A stretch of DNA of 64,000 bases from contig JASANC010004230.1 of NCBI GenBank assembly GCA_030248135.1, positions 1 through 64,000 of the forward strand. Direction: 5' to 3'. Of this stretch, positions 25,127 through 38,258 are shown in pieces (the first letter of the stretch is position 1; each line of letters begins with the position of its first letter). A model generated the notes under the pieces. The model was not told the DNA's origin and ran no database searches. It was given only the letters and a program-made list of their open reading frames with translations. The position numbers and the translations under genes were made by a program. This DNA is from Theristus sp. LFF4_11 (taxonomy: Eukaryota > Nematoda > Chromadorea > Monhysterida > Xyalidae).

Positions 25127-28100
25127 GTCTGCGATGATACTCGCTGTTGATGAGTGTCAGAACATGCAACTGGGTGTATTTGCTAAATGTCGTTGCCTTT
25201 TGCACGCGCACGCTAGAGCAATAATCCTGAAATCTTTTCAATTTTATGGCTGTCGTCAATTTATATGTAGTTAAAAAATTTAAAAAACTAATGATTTCTG
25301 ATCATTATACACTCTGAAAACAACCTTCATTGTACCTTCTTTTCGCATTTATGTGCGTGATACCGTGTTTAGCCTCATTTGTTGTGGCTGTATAATGCAC
25401 TTACCAATCATAATCGCTACTGAACCGAATAAAAAATGCGAAGGCGTATAAAGGCGTATACTGTATGAGCACGTTTCAAAATATCTACAGTTTTCAAGGA
25501 AAGTCAGTGTGAAAAAGAGGAGTTAAAAGGGCAAAAAGAATGTCAAAGTTAAAAAAGGGCAAAAAGAATGTCAAACTGAATTCATCAGTTAACCAAAAAA
25601 AACCATTTCACCATTCTATAAAATACGGCACACCATTTATGACAAATGAGTACCAATTAGTATAGCTTTTGATTTTAAAAATAAATTTGCCAAATTTCTA
25701 GGCGCAGAAGGAAAAAATTCACAAATACGGCCAAGTACATAAAAAGTAGAAAGTTTCGTTCATGGCGGGATAAAGTGAACGAGAATAATCTATAGAAAAA
25801 ATTACACCTGCTGATTTTTTGATGACTACTTGCTTGGTCCTTCACCCAACGGAATTTTTTTCAAGTGCAGACGAATCATAGAGACAGTCTTCTTCTAGTC
25901 ACCAGAAACAGGTTTGGGTGCATGAGTAAGAAATAAAGGCGAAGTTTTTGGCATCGAAAACATCAACGGACCTGTGAGGTCGGCAACATAAACTTTTGCA
26001 GGAGATTCGTTTCAGAGTTTTTATCGATTTTTACCAATATCTTTGTTGTCGAAGAACTTTAAACGTAGAAAAACCATCGTACAATCACAGCATAAACACG
26101 TACCGGTAGTAAGTTTTTCAACTTGATCAAAAAATAATAAAAATAACTGCAAACAGCGCCCTATGGTGGATCGGTGGCGTGGGCCACCTGCAGAGAGAAA
26201 GAAATCAGATTGAAAAACTGAAATACTAAAAAAATGTTTGTGTTTTTCAAAACGTAAAACTTGTGTTCGTGCCGTGAAGACCTGCCAGAAAACAGAAGAA
26301 AGAAACAAGACGATATAAAGAAGTTGGACACTAAATTCAGACTACCTGTGGCGATTTGATTATAGTCTACATGAATTTTCGGTCTATGAAGGTTTGTGAT
26401 GTTATTTTATTTTTGGAACATTTCTACACAACACAAACAGGGAATTGAAAATGCAAAGCTGACTGTTCCTAAAATTGATGCAGATGGTGAAAATGGCAAA
26501 CACATGGAATGAGTCAACCAACTTTTCAAATCAACCATACCAACCAAATTTCAACAAATACGACAGCATAGTTTTTTTAATGTTTTAAAATTAGCACGCA
26601 AAAACGCCGCATGCACGCAAATTCCATGCATAGATGTAAAAGACGTTTTTTGAAAAGAAGTACCGTTTTTTTTCAAAAAAAGTTGACTATAATAAAAAAA
26701 TGGTAAAAAAGCAGAAACCGTGTTGTAATCGCAACGCGCATGTGATCCCGTGCGAAAAAAGTATGCCAGATATTGATATGTTTGGAGATTTTTTACACAC
26801 TCAATACGTGCTGAAATTCAGCAGCAAAATAAATAAAAATGGGGCGCTAAACAAATACAACATGGGGAAATTGTTAGTTGGGGAAACCTATTTTTGAAAA
26901 TTGAAAAATAGTTATGAAGCACTTTTTAGAAGTTTTACGAGCGTTTTGTTTCATACCACAAAACAGCAAAACTAAAACAAAACAGACTAAAAACTCAAAA
27001 TGTGTTCCAAGAAAGCGCCAAAGGTTTTGTAAAACCAAGAAGTGAAATTTTCTTCTGTTGCATTGTGCACAATGGCGCATGCAGACACGCAAATTTCATT
27101 ACAATTTCAGCATTATGCCAGAGGTGTGTGCACGCAAACATGACCAGACTGACGGTGAACAACAAAATGTGAGAATTGGGCGTCACATCATTCAGTCAAA
27201 TGTTGTATCTCGAAGTGCGATGAGTTGAAACTGATTTTGTGATGGAAACTTTGACTATTTAGTGCACACATTGGGTTTGCAGTTTTGCACAATGTAACGC
27301 ACGTGCAACCATGCATCTGGGGGTTTACACACCTCACAACCTGCACAGCACGCGTGCTTGCACGCACAGAATGATAAAACGCGCTGCTGTCTATGAAATT
27401 TCGACGTTTTGTTTACCGAAGCCTGAAATAAACTTGATTGAGCTTTGTAGATAGAAACTTTCGCGCGTTTTGCACAGTCACACAGCAACCAGCAAACCAT
27501 GCGTCTCTTGTGACTTTTGGGCTGTTATTGTACAGAGTTTGTAGATCTGTCACTGCACACAAGTCTTCGAAACTTTGCAAATTGTGTTTATTTATGCAAA
27601 ACGTATTATACTTTCAATTATTGCGACGCACGTAGCCGCAATTTTCTTTATTGGCCGGCCTACCTACAGATTTATTATTGTTTCAAATGTATTGGCGAAA
27701 ATTGTGGGTGAACCAATTCAGCCCTGAATTTGGGACTTTTGTGCTATGCAATACAGGCGCGAGAATTCAGCTTTTATGCAACGATCAGCATCGTTTGATT
27801 GTGACCATAAATGCAAACAACGGCAAAAAATAAAGAGGAAAGTTGAAGCCATCCATATTTCTGTCCAATTTATGATATATCCAAGTCTAGAAAAAAAGAC
27901 GTTACCAATTGTGAAAAAGTAATAATTTCAATAATAAAGTTGTGAGAAAAATAAGCACAAATATGAGTTATTGAAAATTCTCTGTTGATTTTTTTGAGAA
28001 TTCCAAAGGAAATTCGACGTGACAAAAGACAAGCAGCGGAGAAATTCGACTGCAAAATCGAGCGGAATAAATCCGTCAAACAAGAAAACACACGGAAATC

Positions 28101-31100
28101 GTATACAACCGCCATCGTGCACATGCGAACGTCGGCGGCGCCTGTCTTGCTTTGTATTTTTTTGAGAAAACTCTGACCTTGAATCAGTCGAATGCGTCCG
28201 CGCTGTCTCCGCAGACGAAAAAATGTGCAAAACCTGCTGCTGTCATACATTTCCATGGAGAAAAAATTCAAATCGTTTCATAAACAGAAGAATAAGCCGC
28301 AGTGCATGTGTATACATACAGTCAAAAGCACAGAGAAATCAGGCGAGTATTTTTGTGAATCTACAAAAAATATACACATATAATTCTTTCGATTTTACAG
28401 CGCGCGTGGCTGGCAGCGCTGCGTGTGCGTCAAGATTGATTTCGCACATGTGCCGTGGAAAAATTGCTAGTTTTTCTCGAAAAATGCGCAATAAAAGAAT
28501 GCGCGCTGAGACAAACATTTGTGTCTTGTGACATACAGCCGTAAGTGTACAAACATGCGAACTAATCACAGTTTCACGGCAAATTTAGAAAGGTGTGTAC
28601 TGAGACAAATTAGGAACGTATGGTTTTGTGTCGATAACGAATGGTGTCGTTCGGAAAGGTCGCAAAATAAGATAGGAATAGTCAGCGATAAAAAATGTTC
28701 TGTATTCGCCAATTTCGTTCGAAACCCTTAAAAGCGAGCTGCTCAAAATTCGAATTGTAGATTGGCACACCAGAATTTGAAAACCATACTAACGCCGGTG
28801 AGGGTGACTTTTACTTGCAAATCGACTCCGCTAATCAGTTTGATGTTATTATCATGGTTTATCTATCAAGACGATGAGAGATACATTACACAATATGATG
28901 TAAACATGCACGCGTTATACCAGATTAAAACATATAAGACGATCTAGAATATATGGTTGTTTGTTTTTAAAAATGGGAAATGAAGAAGTTTATGGACAGA
29001 TCTCAGGGTCACATCGGCTGTGATCATTGAAACGTTCTAACGTACATACCAACATGAGTTAATCATTTAGTTTTGTATGTTTCGTCAAAAAGCTTGCAAG
29101 TAAGAGAATGTTGCGTATTTCTTTTTTTTACGTTACAAACATGGAAAAATCATTGGATAGAAACAAAATTTTGATTTCCACCTGAAAAAGTTGAGAGCTG
29201 TGATGGTGTAAGTTTATTTGACAGACAGATAACAACAATGATATTGATTCGATAATGATACATGTAACTATCGGGACAGCGTTGTTTTTATTTGTTTTAA
29301 CTTTTTTCAAACATTGCGTTGCTTGCGTCGTGTATGTACCGAACCGAAACAAGCACAAAAACTTGTGAAAACACAAACATTGTTTAGCAATAGCATAGCA
29401 AATATACTGTCTGCATCATAGCTGTATTTTCAGTTTTATTTCACTTTTTTTAAAGTGTGTGTAAAAAATAACGCGTGACTCTGATGCGAACCAATTATTT
29501 GCTCTGAGGATTATGTGACAAAAGGGTGAGTTTTATGAAGTTTTGTTCTGCTCAGCCACACGCGCATTGAGCAACCAGCTGGATTTTTGTTTAAAAATGA
29601 GAAGGCAATGTGAGCATTTTGAACGTGAATTTTCAGGGAATTGAACTTTTGCTCTGGAATCAGAGTTACATGTACTTTGAAACTTTTTTCTTTACCTTGA
29701 AACTTTAACATTTTTTATACTTTTGCATTCCAAAAGATCTCTGGCTCATATGTTTTCTATAATGTACATTCATTAACAACCAGAGGCAAAGTTAGGCACA
29801 ATACAACAATCGCTTACTCATGCTACAATGGCACAATAAACTGACTATTATTCGATATGTTGAAACAAACTGAAAAAATGCACGACAGAAAACGCGCTAA
29901 CTTGTAAACAAAATAAAGCAACTGCAAACTCTGGCCTGTGAAGCGCAAATAGAAAGTCTGGGATTACAAAAGTTGTGAGGAAAACTCCCTTTTTATTTTT
30001 GTGCGCTACTGTGGAGAATAAACGGACAAAAACATAAAATCAACCACAATAAAAGTCAAAAATATGTCTAGTTTTGGCTCACCAATAAACCAGAAAAAAT
30101 GTTTGTGTGTTTCTACGCGGTCCCGTTGTTAAACTGACAGGTTTTACAATATTAAAATATTTTTTTTATAGTTTCACAGTTCCAACTTGTACAAAGTTCA
30201 GTGGTTACAAAAGTTTTCTCACACGTTGGACAGTGAATAAATTTTCATTTTCGAATAAAAGGTTTCACGGACTGGCAAAAACCAAAAAAGGTAAGCGAAT
30301 TTGAAAATAAGAAAAGATACGCGTACTTTAACGTGCTGTGAAAGGCTGGCCGTTTGGATGGAAGTAACTGGTTTTTGCAATTTTTGACTATTTCTAAAAC
30401 CACAAATGGACCAAAGTGTTTTAGGTTATGCGCCCTTGTACCGTTGCCATGAAAGTGCATTTAAAACATGGTATTCGTTCTGCATGTTCATTTTTGAAAC
30501 AAAAGACAGACGTGAGTTTTTTCTGTTTGCAAAACTCTGGAAGAAATGACCACTAAAATATGTTCTACAGTACATCAAAACCGATTCCTTGTTGAACTAA
30601 ACGCGTGAACCGGAAAAAACCGGACATGTTCTATTGTACAAAAAAGTTTTCTACACTCGTTGCATACACGAAACTTTTTTCGAACCTGCACCATTTGTTT
30701 ATGGTTTACAACAGCGACATCAGGACAGTCTGTGCACAACGTGCATGACCGAAATGGTAATCACGCACACTTTTGATGTTATCAGCGTACACCATGATAG
30801 AAGAATCAGTCGTTTTTGGACACTGTGTACACCATGCCATGCCATTGCGTGTCGCTGACTGTTCGTGGTTTCCTTTGCGCCTCCCTGGCATGTGACTTTC
30901 GCAGAGTGTTTGAAGAATCCTACAAATCACCGAGCGTGATGACCGTGTACACATGCATTTGTATGTAATGTTGCCGTAATTTAAACGTATGTACATTTTT
31001 TCGAATGCACGTCAGTGTATTCGTGTGGTCAGGTGAATACCGGTTGTTTCAAGAAAGAAAAATGTTGCTGTGGATGACGTGCTAATCCTAAAATATTCAG

Positions 31101-31834
31101 CATACCTAATAATCATATTGGCATTCAGGGTAATTGAAAACCATAGTGTTAGCAACTGTCAGCAGCGTGAGGATTACTCAAACTTGGAGTGATAACTTAT
31201 AACGCACTCAACCCACTCAAACAAAAACCCATTGGAAAGTTTTATGGTAAATAATCACTGTTCTGTGACGACTTTCACAAAATAACCTCCTCGTGGTTTT
31301 AGCACACACATAATGTTGATTTGAAGGCAACAACAGTTTCCTCGTATAAAGTACCAAACAATAACATTAATCTGTGTTTTAGGTCCCTGAAGCTGACATA
31401 TTTGTATGCTCAGGTGTAGCAAACGTGGTTGTCAAGCAGATCTCCAAGCAACGGGAGAGTTCTGAAAAGCATAGCAGTACTTATGTAAGCTTGGCTTTGC
31501 TCAGAGTATTGACAGAAAACACTCTGACAAACCGAATATCTGTCACACAAGCCACAGAGCGTGAGCTATTTTTGCGCGTTTGTCCATGCAATAAATTATC
31601 GTTCACCTCGCACGCAACGTGCCTACTCTGGGCTTTTTGGTCTGATTCCAAACTTTTTCACGATCATCAGCTATATTTGTCGTGTTGTTTCCCTTTGCTC
31701 GAAAATTACGTGAAAGTGGCTTTGTGAAGAACGGTCTGCATGAAACTGTCTCAATGTATTTCGATTTTTATGGTTGAAATGTCCGACAAAGTTTTCAAAG
31801 CGACAATGACACGATTTGCAAGAACATAATCGTC
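25127..31834. other. 6.7 kb AT-rich region with no supportable gene
   Basis: I looked for exons with paired splice sites and coding bias on both strands and found none I would defend. A short tandem duplication (unit around GGGCAAAAAGAATGTCAAA) lies at about 25521-25577. A minus-strand Cys-rich frame at 27255-27360 is GTGC/GCAC low complexity. The right part probably holds the calpain promoter. Confidence 0.45.
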
Positions 31835-34800
31835 ATGGGTTGCGCGCCGAGTCACACGCAGAATGATCGCTTTGAATGGCAGACTGACCGCGAGTGGCGT
31901 CCATCCGTGGTGAGTGACAACGAGACGAAAACTGTGGCGCACGTCAATGCGAGTGCTGGACGAACGTTGAAGCGAAGAAACAAGAAAACCCATCGTGCAG
32001 GACTCTGGTTACGATTCAGCCGAGCGTCGTCGTCAGCGCGGCTCCGGCGGGCAGATTCGAAGCAGACCCGATTCGGCGGTTGTCTGCCATGATCACGCCG
32101 ACGAGGAACCGCACTGGCACTTCCGGGATCAGACAGATTTGCTGGTAAACGTTTAGCTTGCTTTTTGAGCACGTGTACTTTTGCACACCAACTTTTGCCT
32201 TGCACATTGTTCTCAACTGCTATTTTTATCTGTACCACTAATCGTTGTGCGTATTTCAAAACAAAATCTTGAAAACAATACGCGGGTTCAATTGGCGGTC
32301 TAGTTTAGATTGCCGTGCGATGCTGTGGTCAACCACGCAGCGTGGCCCGCCAAACCAGAACAAGAACATTCTCACGATTCGGCTTGCTTGCTGGCCCTGG
32401 GTCATTGCATAAGTCTCTGCATCTGGGTTACTAACGACAGTTTTCCAGCTTTCTGTTTTAGTCGCACAGACACAATGGAGAGCGCTTTCAGACAATACCG
32501 TCCATTGTTGAACAGTGCAGAGCACGCAGCGCAGAAAAATGGTGACAAATACAAGTTATAGTCGGAAGTTGGCACTGGAACAGGAATCGAAGCGTTTATA
32601 ATGTCTCATTTTTGTTGCCGCGGCGCTAGCTTTAACAACTGTAATTCTGCATGTAAATTTCACGACAGAAATCGCAACTCAGTCTTCCGTTTGCTCGATA
32701 CTTGCAATTGCATGGAGCTATACAGCTTTTCCAATACCGTGTCTAGTTGGTCATAAAAAATTGCTACAATTCAGAAATTTCTTTTTTCTTTCCTGCTCCA
32801 CTCAAAGTGCTGCAAATTTTAGTGATATACAGAATTCTGAGTCACACTGTGCTTGCAATTTTCTCCAAGTTAGAGGCAGAAACAGGAAACAGTAGGTGAA
32901 ATACGTATGTTGACGTAGCCCCGCTAAAGACTGGCTTTAGCTTGTCAAAAGAAATCTTTTTAAACACAGGTGCTCATGTACCAATAAGTCTTCTGCACCT
33001 TAGTTACAATGCTTTTGCGCTCAGCCAACAGATCGTGTATTTCCGCACTAGCAAAACGCGGCACGGTTGCAGCTGTGGAAACTGTTTTTGTTATTAGTTT
33101 TGTGCATTTACATACTGAACCAAATTGTCCCTTACTTCACAGATCCCAGTATTTGAAGCTATATTTTTGTCTATTTTATGAGCAAAGCGGAGGGAGTTAA
33201 TTTTCATGTTTTCACACATAAAGAACGTTGTGTAACGTTTGAAAATTTGTTGCAGACAGAAGAGGAAGTTGAAGAAAAGATGAAGAAATGGCGACCAGGA
33301 AAACTATACGCGGGTACGTCGATGCTTTGTTGTGTCTTACGATTCCTGCAAAATTCTGTGAAACGTGATAAAAGAACGTTTTTCCAGTGTTTTGATGACT
33401 AAACTGAAACACGTATACTACACTTTGCAGATCGCGAATTTCCCATTGACGATCCAAATATTTTGGCGCCAGCCGATCGCAAAGACAGAAGCATTCGGTT
33501 TGTTGCAAGGACTGAAAATTGGGCAACCCAAAAGGCAAAATTTGGGTCTTTTGCCTCGTACACAGATGGCGACGTCCGAAGGACCTGGCCGACCGACCAC
33601 AGCTGCTCGTGGATGGTCTGTCGCGTGGGGACATCGCGCAGGGCAGCCTCGCTGACTGCTGGTTCCTGTCCTCGTGCGCCGCCATTGCCGCACATCCGCA
33701 TCTCATGCAAAAGGTACGCGCCAGTTTGCAATTGACCACGAACCAAAAAAACTTGCATTGGTTAGACGCGAAACGGAACGCATTTCCTTTGGTTCGGTCG
33801 TTAGCTTGTTTCAATGTGCTTTTATGTCATTTACTTATGAGACTTTTATGAGACTGCATGTTACCTATCCAGGTTGTTGTGAACGCTGACTCCCAGCATT
33901 TGTACGGCGCAAAGCACACGGGTTTAGTTCACTTTCGATTCTGGCGTTTCGGCGAGTGGCGCAGCGTTTACATCGACGATCGCCTGCCCGTGAAACACGG
34001 CCACAAGCTGATATACGCACGGTCGAATGACGACGGCGAATACTGGGTGTCATTGATTGAGAAGGCCTACGCAAAGTATGCGCGCCCGAACATTCGTTTG
34101 TTTTTAAATAAAGAAAACAAGGATTCAAAACTGTTCTTTCTCTTGAGCAGCAGCATTTTGAGACAGATTCACTTGCTGCCAGGTTGCACGGATCGTACGC
34201 CGCGTTGGAAGGTGGCCAATCGATGGATGCGCTCGTTGATCTGACCGGAGGACTCGCGGAACGCTACGAACTGCGCAACTGCGGCAGCGAGCTGTACTTG
34301 AAGCTGGCAACGGCTGCATCCACGGACGCGTTCATCACGTGCTCATTGGAGGTACCGTCGTCCATCGCTTCACTGGACATTCTTCTCTTGAATGCCGCTG
34401 ACGTTTTCAGGGCGACTGGCGCACGTCGTCGAACACACCGGACGAAGTGACCGGCCTGATTTCCGGGCACGCTTACACGGTCACGGCGGTGAAACGGGTC
34501 TGTCATCTGCTGCATTCACGCTGCTCATCAACTGCTTTCATGCTCGTCAAGTTTATTTCTTCAGATCAGACGCCTGAGCGGCAGTGAGTCGCTGCTTCGT
34601 ATTCGAAATCCATGGGGCAAAGGCCAGGAATGGACGGGTGCTTGGTGTGACAGGTCTGCGACTTTCACATAGCACTGATCCGGGCAAAAATGACTTTCCG
34701 TCTCTTTTTTCCAGCGACGATCGTTGGAGACTGATAGACGACGACACTAAGAAATGGATGCAGTTCTTGCAGAAGGAAGACGGAGAGTTTTGGATGTCAT

Positions 34801-35941
34801 TCAAGGATTTCAAAACTCACTTTGAAGAGGTACAGTGACGATCGAGGAAACTGTCGTTCGATCTGTTCTCGTTGCGACGTATAGCCTTGCTTTGCATTTC
34901 AGGTGACCATTTGTACGCTCGGTCCGGACTTTGATGGCGACGGAAAGGGCGATCGTGCGGGCATCATTCTCACGCAAAGAGGCGCCTGGAGACTCGGCAT
35001 GTCGACCGGCGGCTGTCGCAACAACCTTGACCTGTTCTCCACCAATCCACAATATTTACTCACTGTGCATGAATGCGGTTGGTTGGTGTTGAGAAACATT
35101 GAATGGAGAAAGACTGTAAACGTGTACCGTACATTTACCAGTTGCTTTAGACGATGGCTCAAGTCGTGCGCTGTTGCCTGAAGACAGCCGCAGACCGCGT
35201 ACCACTTGCTCAGTGGTGGTCGCCTTGATGCAGATCAATAGAAGCGCATCCGGCATGCGTCAGATTGGTTTCATCATTTATGAAGTAAGTTGAGTTTCTC
35301 AAACGGTGGATAAAATCTTTGTCCATAATCTTTGGTGTTAACAAGTGCGGTACACATGTATTCCACACGTCAGACGGATCATCCGGAGAGGCGCTTGCCG
35401 AAAGAGCACTTTCTGTATAACTATGAAACTGCAAAATCGGGCACCTATGTCAACATTCGTGAAGTGTGCGGCAGATTCGAACTTCATCCTGGGTGAATGG
35501 GCAGCAACGGCCGTTTAATTTTTTATTTGAAAATTCTCTATTTTTAAATACTTGAGGTTCACTTTAGATACTACGTTGTGATTCCGAGCACTTTCGAGCC
35601 AAATGATGCTGGTGCCTTCTTGCTGCGTGTTTTCGCTCAAAAACCAATCAGCTTAGAGTAAGCATTTTGTAGAATTGGCGTTTTTCTTTTTTGCTTATTG
35701 CATTTTTTGGATGGTGGGTGCCGATGCGACATTTCGTTTTTGACATTTTCATCCAATTTTTCTACAACCGATTTTAACAATTTGTTTTGTTAGACCCCTA
35801 CCCGAGTATACGGATGACGAAGACTTAACAATGGTGATGCCACCACCTATCATGGAGGCTCGTGGATACAGCGGAAACAGCAACAACAGCACCGAATCAG
35901 AGAACAATTACCGCAGAAAAGATTCGCAAGGAAGCCGATGA
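31835..35941 (+). CDS. Atypical calpain (C2 family Cys protease), 606 aa, MGC N-terminus
   Basis: Fifteen phase-consistent exons: 31835-31909, 32001-32144, 33256-33313, 33431-33497, 33566-33713, 33873-34075, 34183-34351, 34411-34497, 34565-34653, 34715-34829, 34903-35077, 35151-35284, 35374-35492, 35568-35657, 35794-35941. The whole triad is present: Cys about 146 (QGSLADCWFLSS), His about 308 (GLISGHAYTVT) and Asn about 332 (LRIRNPWG). These form the calcium-dependent protease core. A C2-like/domain III follows (GGCRNNLDLF, TNPQYLL, YYVVIPSTFEPND). The protein then ends in a short acidic, Ser/Asn-rich tail, so no penta-EF-hand domain exists. The N-terminus MGCAPS fits N-myristoylation plus palmitoylation, suggesting membrane attachment. 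A small extra exon near 32460 could not be fitted in phase. Confidence 0.95.
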
Positions 35942-36180
35942 TCTAATTTAACAGATGTAGCGGTTATTCATCAGTGTTTTCTTTGTTTATTTGTACATAC
36001 AGATTGCGTTGATTTTTTGAATATTTCCGTGCATCGGTTTTCTCTTATTGTCGAGAGAATGATTTGGCAGCAGGAAAACGATGAAATCGGCACGTCATCT
36101 CTTGTTAATAACAACGATTAAAACATGAAAATGAACAGAGAAAAAGTAACGGTGACGGTAAGTATTCACAAGTAACGGCA

Positions 36181-36186
36181 AATAAA
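36181..36186 (+). terminator. Candidate polyadenylation signal of the calpain gene
   Basis: An AATAAA hexamer lies 240 bp after the calpain stop codon and before the next plus-strand gene. It is the first canonical hexamer on this strand after the stop that I noticed. Confidence 0.45.
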
Positions 36187-36560
36187 AACATTTTATAATA
36201 ACAGCACATAACGAGTGGTTGTTCTTTTTTGAAGTTTCTTATGTTAAACGACTTTTCCATCGTCGAAACCGCCCCCGGATTTTCGCAAACTACACTCCTT
36301 TCTCATTGAACTGCGCAAAAATTTTGTTTGAACTTGATTATTTGAAATGGTGTGTTCTTCCATACATGTTTTTTGTGTTGCATTCAACAAGTTACGTGTG
36401 ACACTCCACCCACACGCAAAAAATTGCTGCACATCTAACTCTCTTTTCTCATTGTTTCATTTCAAAAGATTTATTTTTTATGGGAATTTCAGGTAAGGTT
36501 TGACAAAAAAACACATTGCGCGATTAGATGTTACTTCACTGCACCATCTCTGCTTGTAAG

Positions 36561-37721
36561 ATGATGACTCAACATTTCAAAAGTCATGTGATGCTGCGTT
36601 TTGTTGTGCTGCTGCAACTGATTTCCACCCTGAACGCTCAATCAGCTGGCAACATCATTCCAAACGAGGCCACTCCGCCGACGACCACGGTTGCCATCAA
36701 CAATCCAGTGGCGTGCAACCCCCTGTGGCTGTCTTGCGCCATGTGCGACTTCTTTCCGTACATCTCGCAAGCTTGCCCGGATCGATGCCTCAGCTGCAGA
36801 GTTAGCACTTTATAGGGCGTTTCTTTTGTTCAAATACTGTACAAATAATCAATTGATTGTTGATTAATGACTTTGATTTTTGGCTATAGCGAGTCGATTA
36901 TTATTCATGTTGTTTAGCTGCCGCACCGCCCAACGACCGTGTTCAATTTGTTCACCACTCCAGCGCCAAGCACAGTGAAGCCCGATCCACTGGGCTGTCC
37001 GATCGTGCACTGCAGTCTGTGCGTCAGCCTTCCCACAACGCGCACTACTTGCCCAAATCGATGCATCGAGTGCAATGTTCGCTTTTAGGTTTCGCTTTTA
37101 CTATTTTTTTAAACAACTATGCAAGGCAGCTTGATGTCTTGCGCTTTTTTAATACAGTCTATCTCGCTAATATATGCTGTAGCTGATTAGTTGGTCATGA
37201 ACAATTCGCAGCGCTGATTGGTTGGTCATTACGTCATGTTGCATATATTTTCCAGATGGACTGTATTTTCTGTAAACAATAGTAAAGTAACATCAATCAA
37301 ATTTGACGGGATTAAGCTGGTCAAAGTTGATGTAATTTCAGAGACTGCAAGCGGCGCAGACGACCCTGCCGACTGCTGCTGCGACGACGCCACCCAGCAG
37401 CACGGTCGACCTGAGCGCACTGCGGCCCGTCTCGGTCGTCACCGACAGTCCGTTGGCCTGCCATCCGCTGTTTGTGCCTTGCACGTCGTGCGATTTGTTT
37501 CCGTCGTTGCATCACACCTGTCCCAAACGATGTGGACACACTTGCAAGGTACACAATGTTCATTGTGTTAGAATGCTATCTGCTGACTGGTTTTCTTGAT
37601 GTTCATCTTAATTATGATTTATCTACTACAGGCGAACAAACCAACGAAGCCGACGGAAGAGCCACCATGTGAAGACTGTGACCAATTTTCGCATCTCTAC
37701 AATTTGAAAATGTCGTCGTGA
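36561..37721 (+). CDS. Secreted protein with three compact six-cysteine (ShKT-like) modules
   Basis: Four phase-0 exons (36561-36800, 36918-37076, 37342-37548, 37632-37721) give 231 aa. A signal peptide (MLRFVVLLQLISTLNAQ core) is followed by Thr/Pro-rich linkers and three modules, one per exon. Each has the pattern C-x4-5-C-x2-C-x9-C-x3-C-x2,3-C, for example CDFFPYISQACPDRCLSC. The closing C-x3-C-x2-C resembles the end of ShKT domains, but the first three cysteines are much closer together than in ShKT. The last exon keeps only a C-x2-C remnant. The start could also be the upstream in-frame ATG at 36528. The protein is probably extracellular; its partner is unknown. Confidence 0.75.
37155..37263. 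mobile_element. Short TA-flanked MITE, 109 bp (copy B)
   Basis: Ends CAGTCTATCTCGC (left) and the inverse of CAGTCCATCTGG (right) are flanked by TA at 37153-37154 and 37264-37265. AATATATG is also shared as an inverted block inside the ends. The interior carries GATTGGTTGGTCAT as in the longer MITEs. It lies in intron 2 of the three-module gene. Confidence 0.72.
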
Positions 37722-38222
37722 GGTTTTTCAATGATAAAAATCTGATAACCTATGCTGATAGCGACCCCGATTTTTTCTCAAGAATGGTTGAAAAATTATT
37801 TGATCGTGTACGATTTTAAGACTGTACGTCTGCATGAACGGGCCTTTGTGTTCTTGCGCAATGACACTGCATGTGTTCACATTTTGATTATTGATCGTTT
37901 TAACAGCAACCACACATCTTATTCGTCACCACAGCTTAATATGCCAATTTTCTGTTTCATGTGCCTGCTGATTAAAACATCTTATTCAAAAATTTCACAT
38001 GCATTCTGTTTCGCTGTTTCTGCAGGAATCAAAAAACTTTATTTGACTTTTGATATTGCAAAAACCGGGTGATGTGGTGGAGAATGTAACGCAACATGAT
38101 ATTTTTGTACATTGTCGGGTTTCTGTTTTTTTACCGTTTACTAAGTTCGTTCGAACTGCTGTCACGTTGGTTGGTGTTATGTCACCTGTAATGTCACCAT
38201 ATGCTCTTACTCGTAAAGACCG

Positions 38223-38228
38223 AATAAA
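38223..38228 (+). terminator. Candidate polyadenylation signal between the two six-cysteine genes
   Basis: An AATAAA hexamer follows the stop of the first six-cysteine gene by about 500 bp and precedes the start of the second by 30 bp. It supports treating them as two transcription units, though a fused or polycistronic transcript is not excluded. Confidence 0.35.
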
Positions 38229-38258
38229 ACCTTTGGTTTGATGTCACAGCCTTAAATC

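Noticed and set aside
27255..27500. Cys-rich minus-strand peptide (CKHACCAGCEVC)
   Set aside because: The cysteines come from a GTGC/GCAC low-complexity stretch, the signal-peptide-like frame nearby is on the wrong side, and no introns can be paired.
32461..32540. Extra exon of the calpain after a good TTCTGTTTTAG acceptor
   Set aside because: No donor restores phase between the flanking phase-0 exons; every option gives a stop or frameshift. The calpain reads correctly without it.
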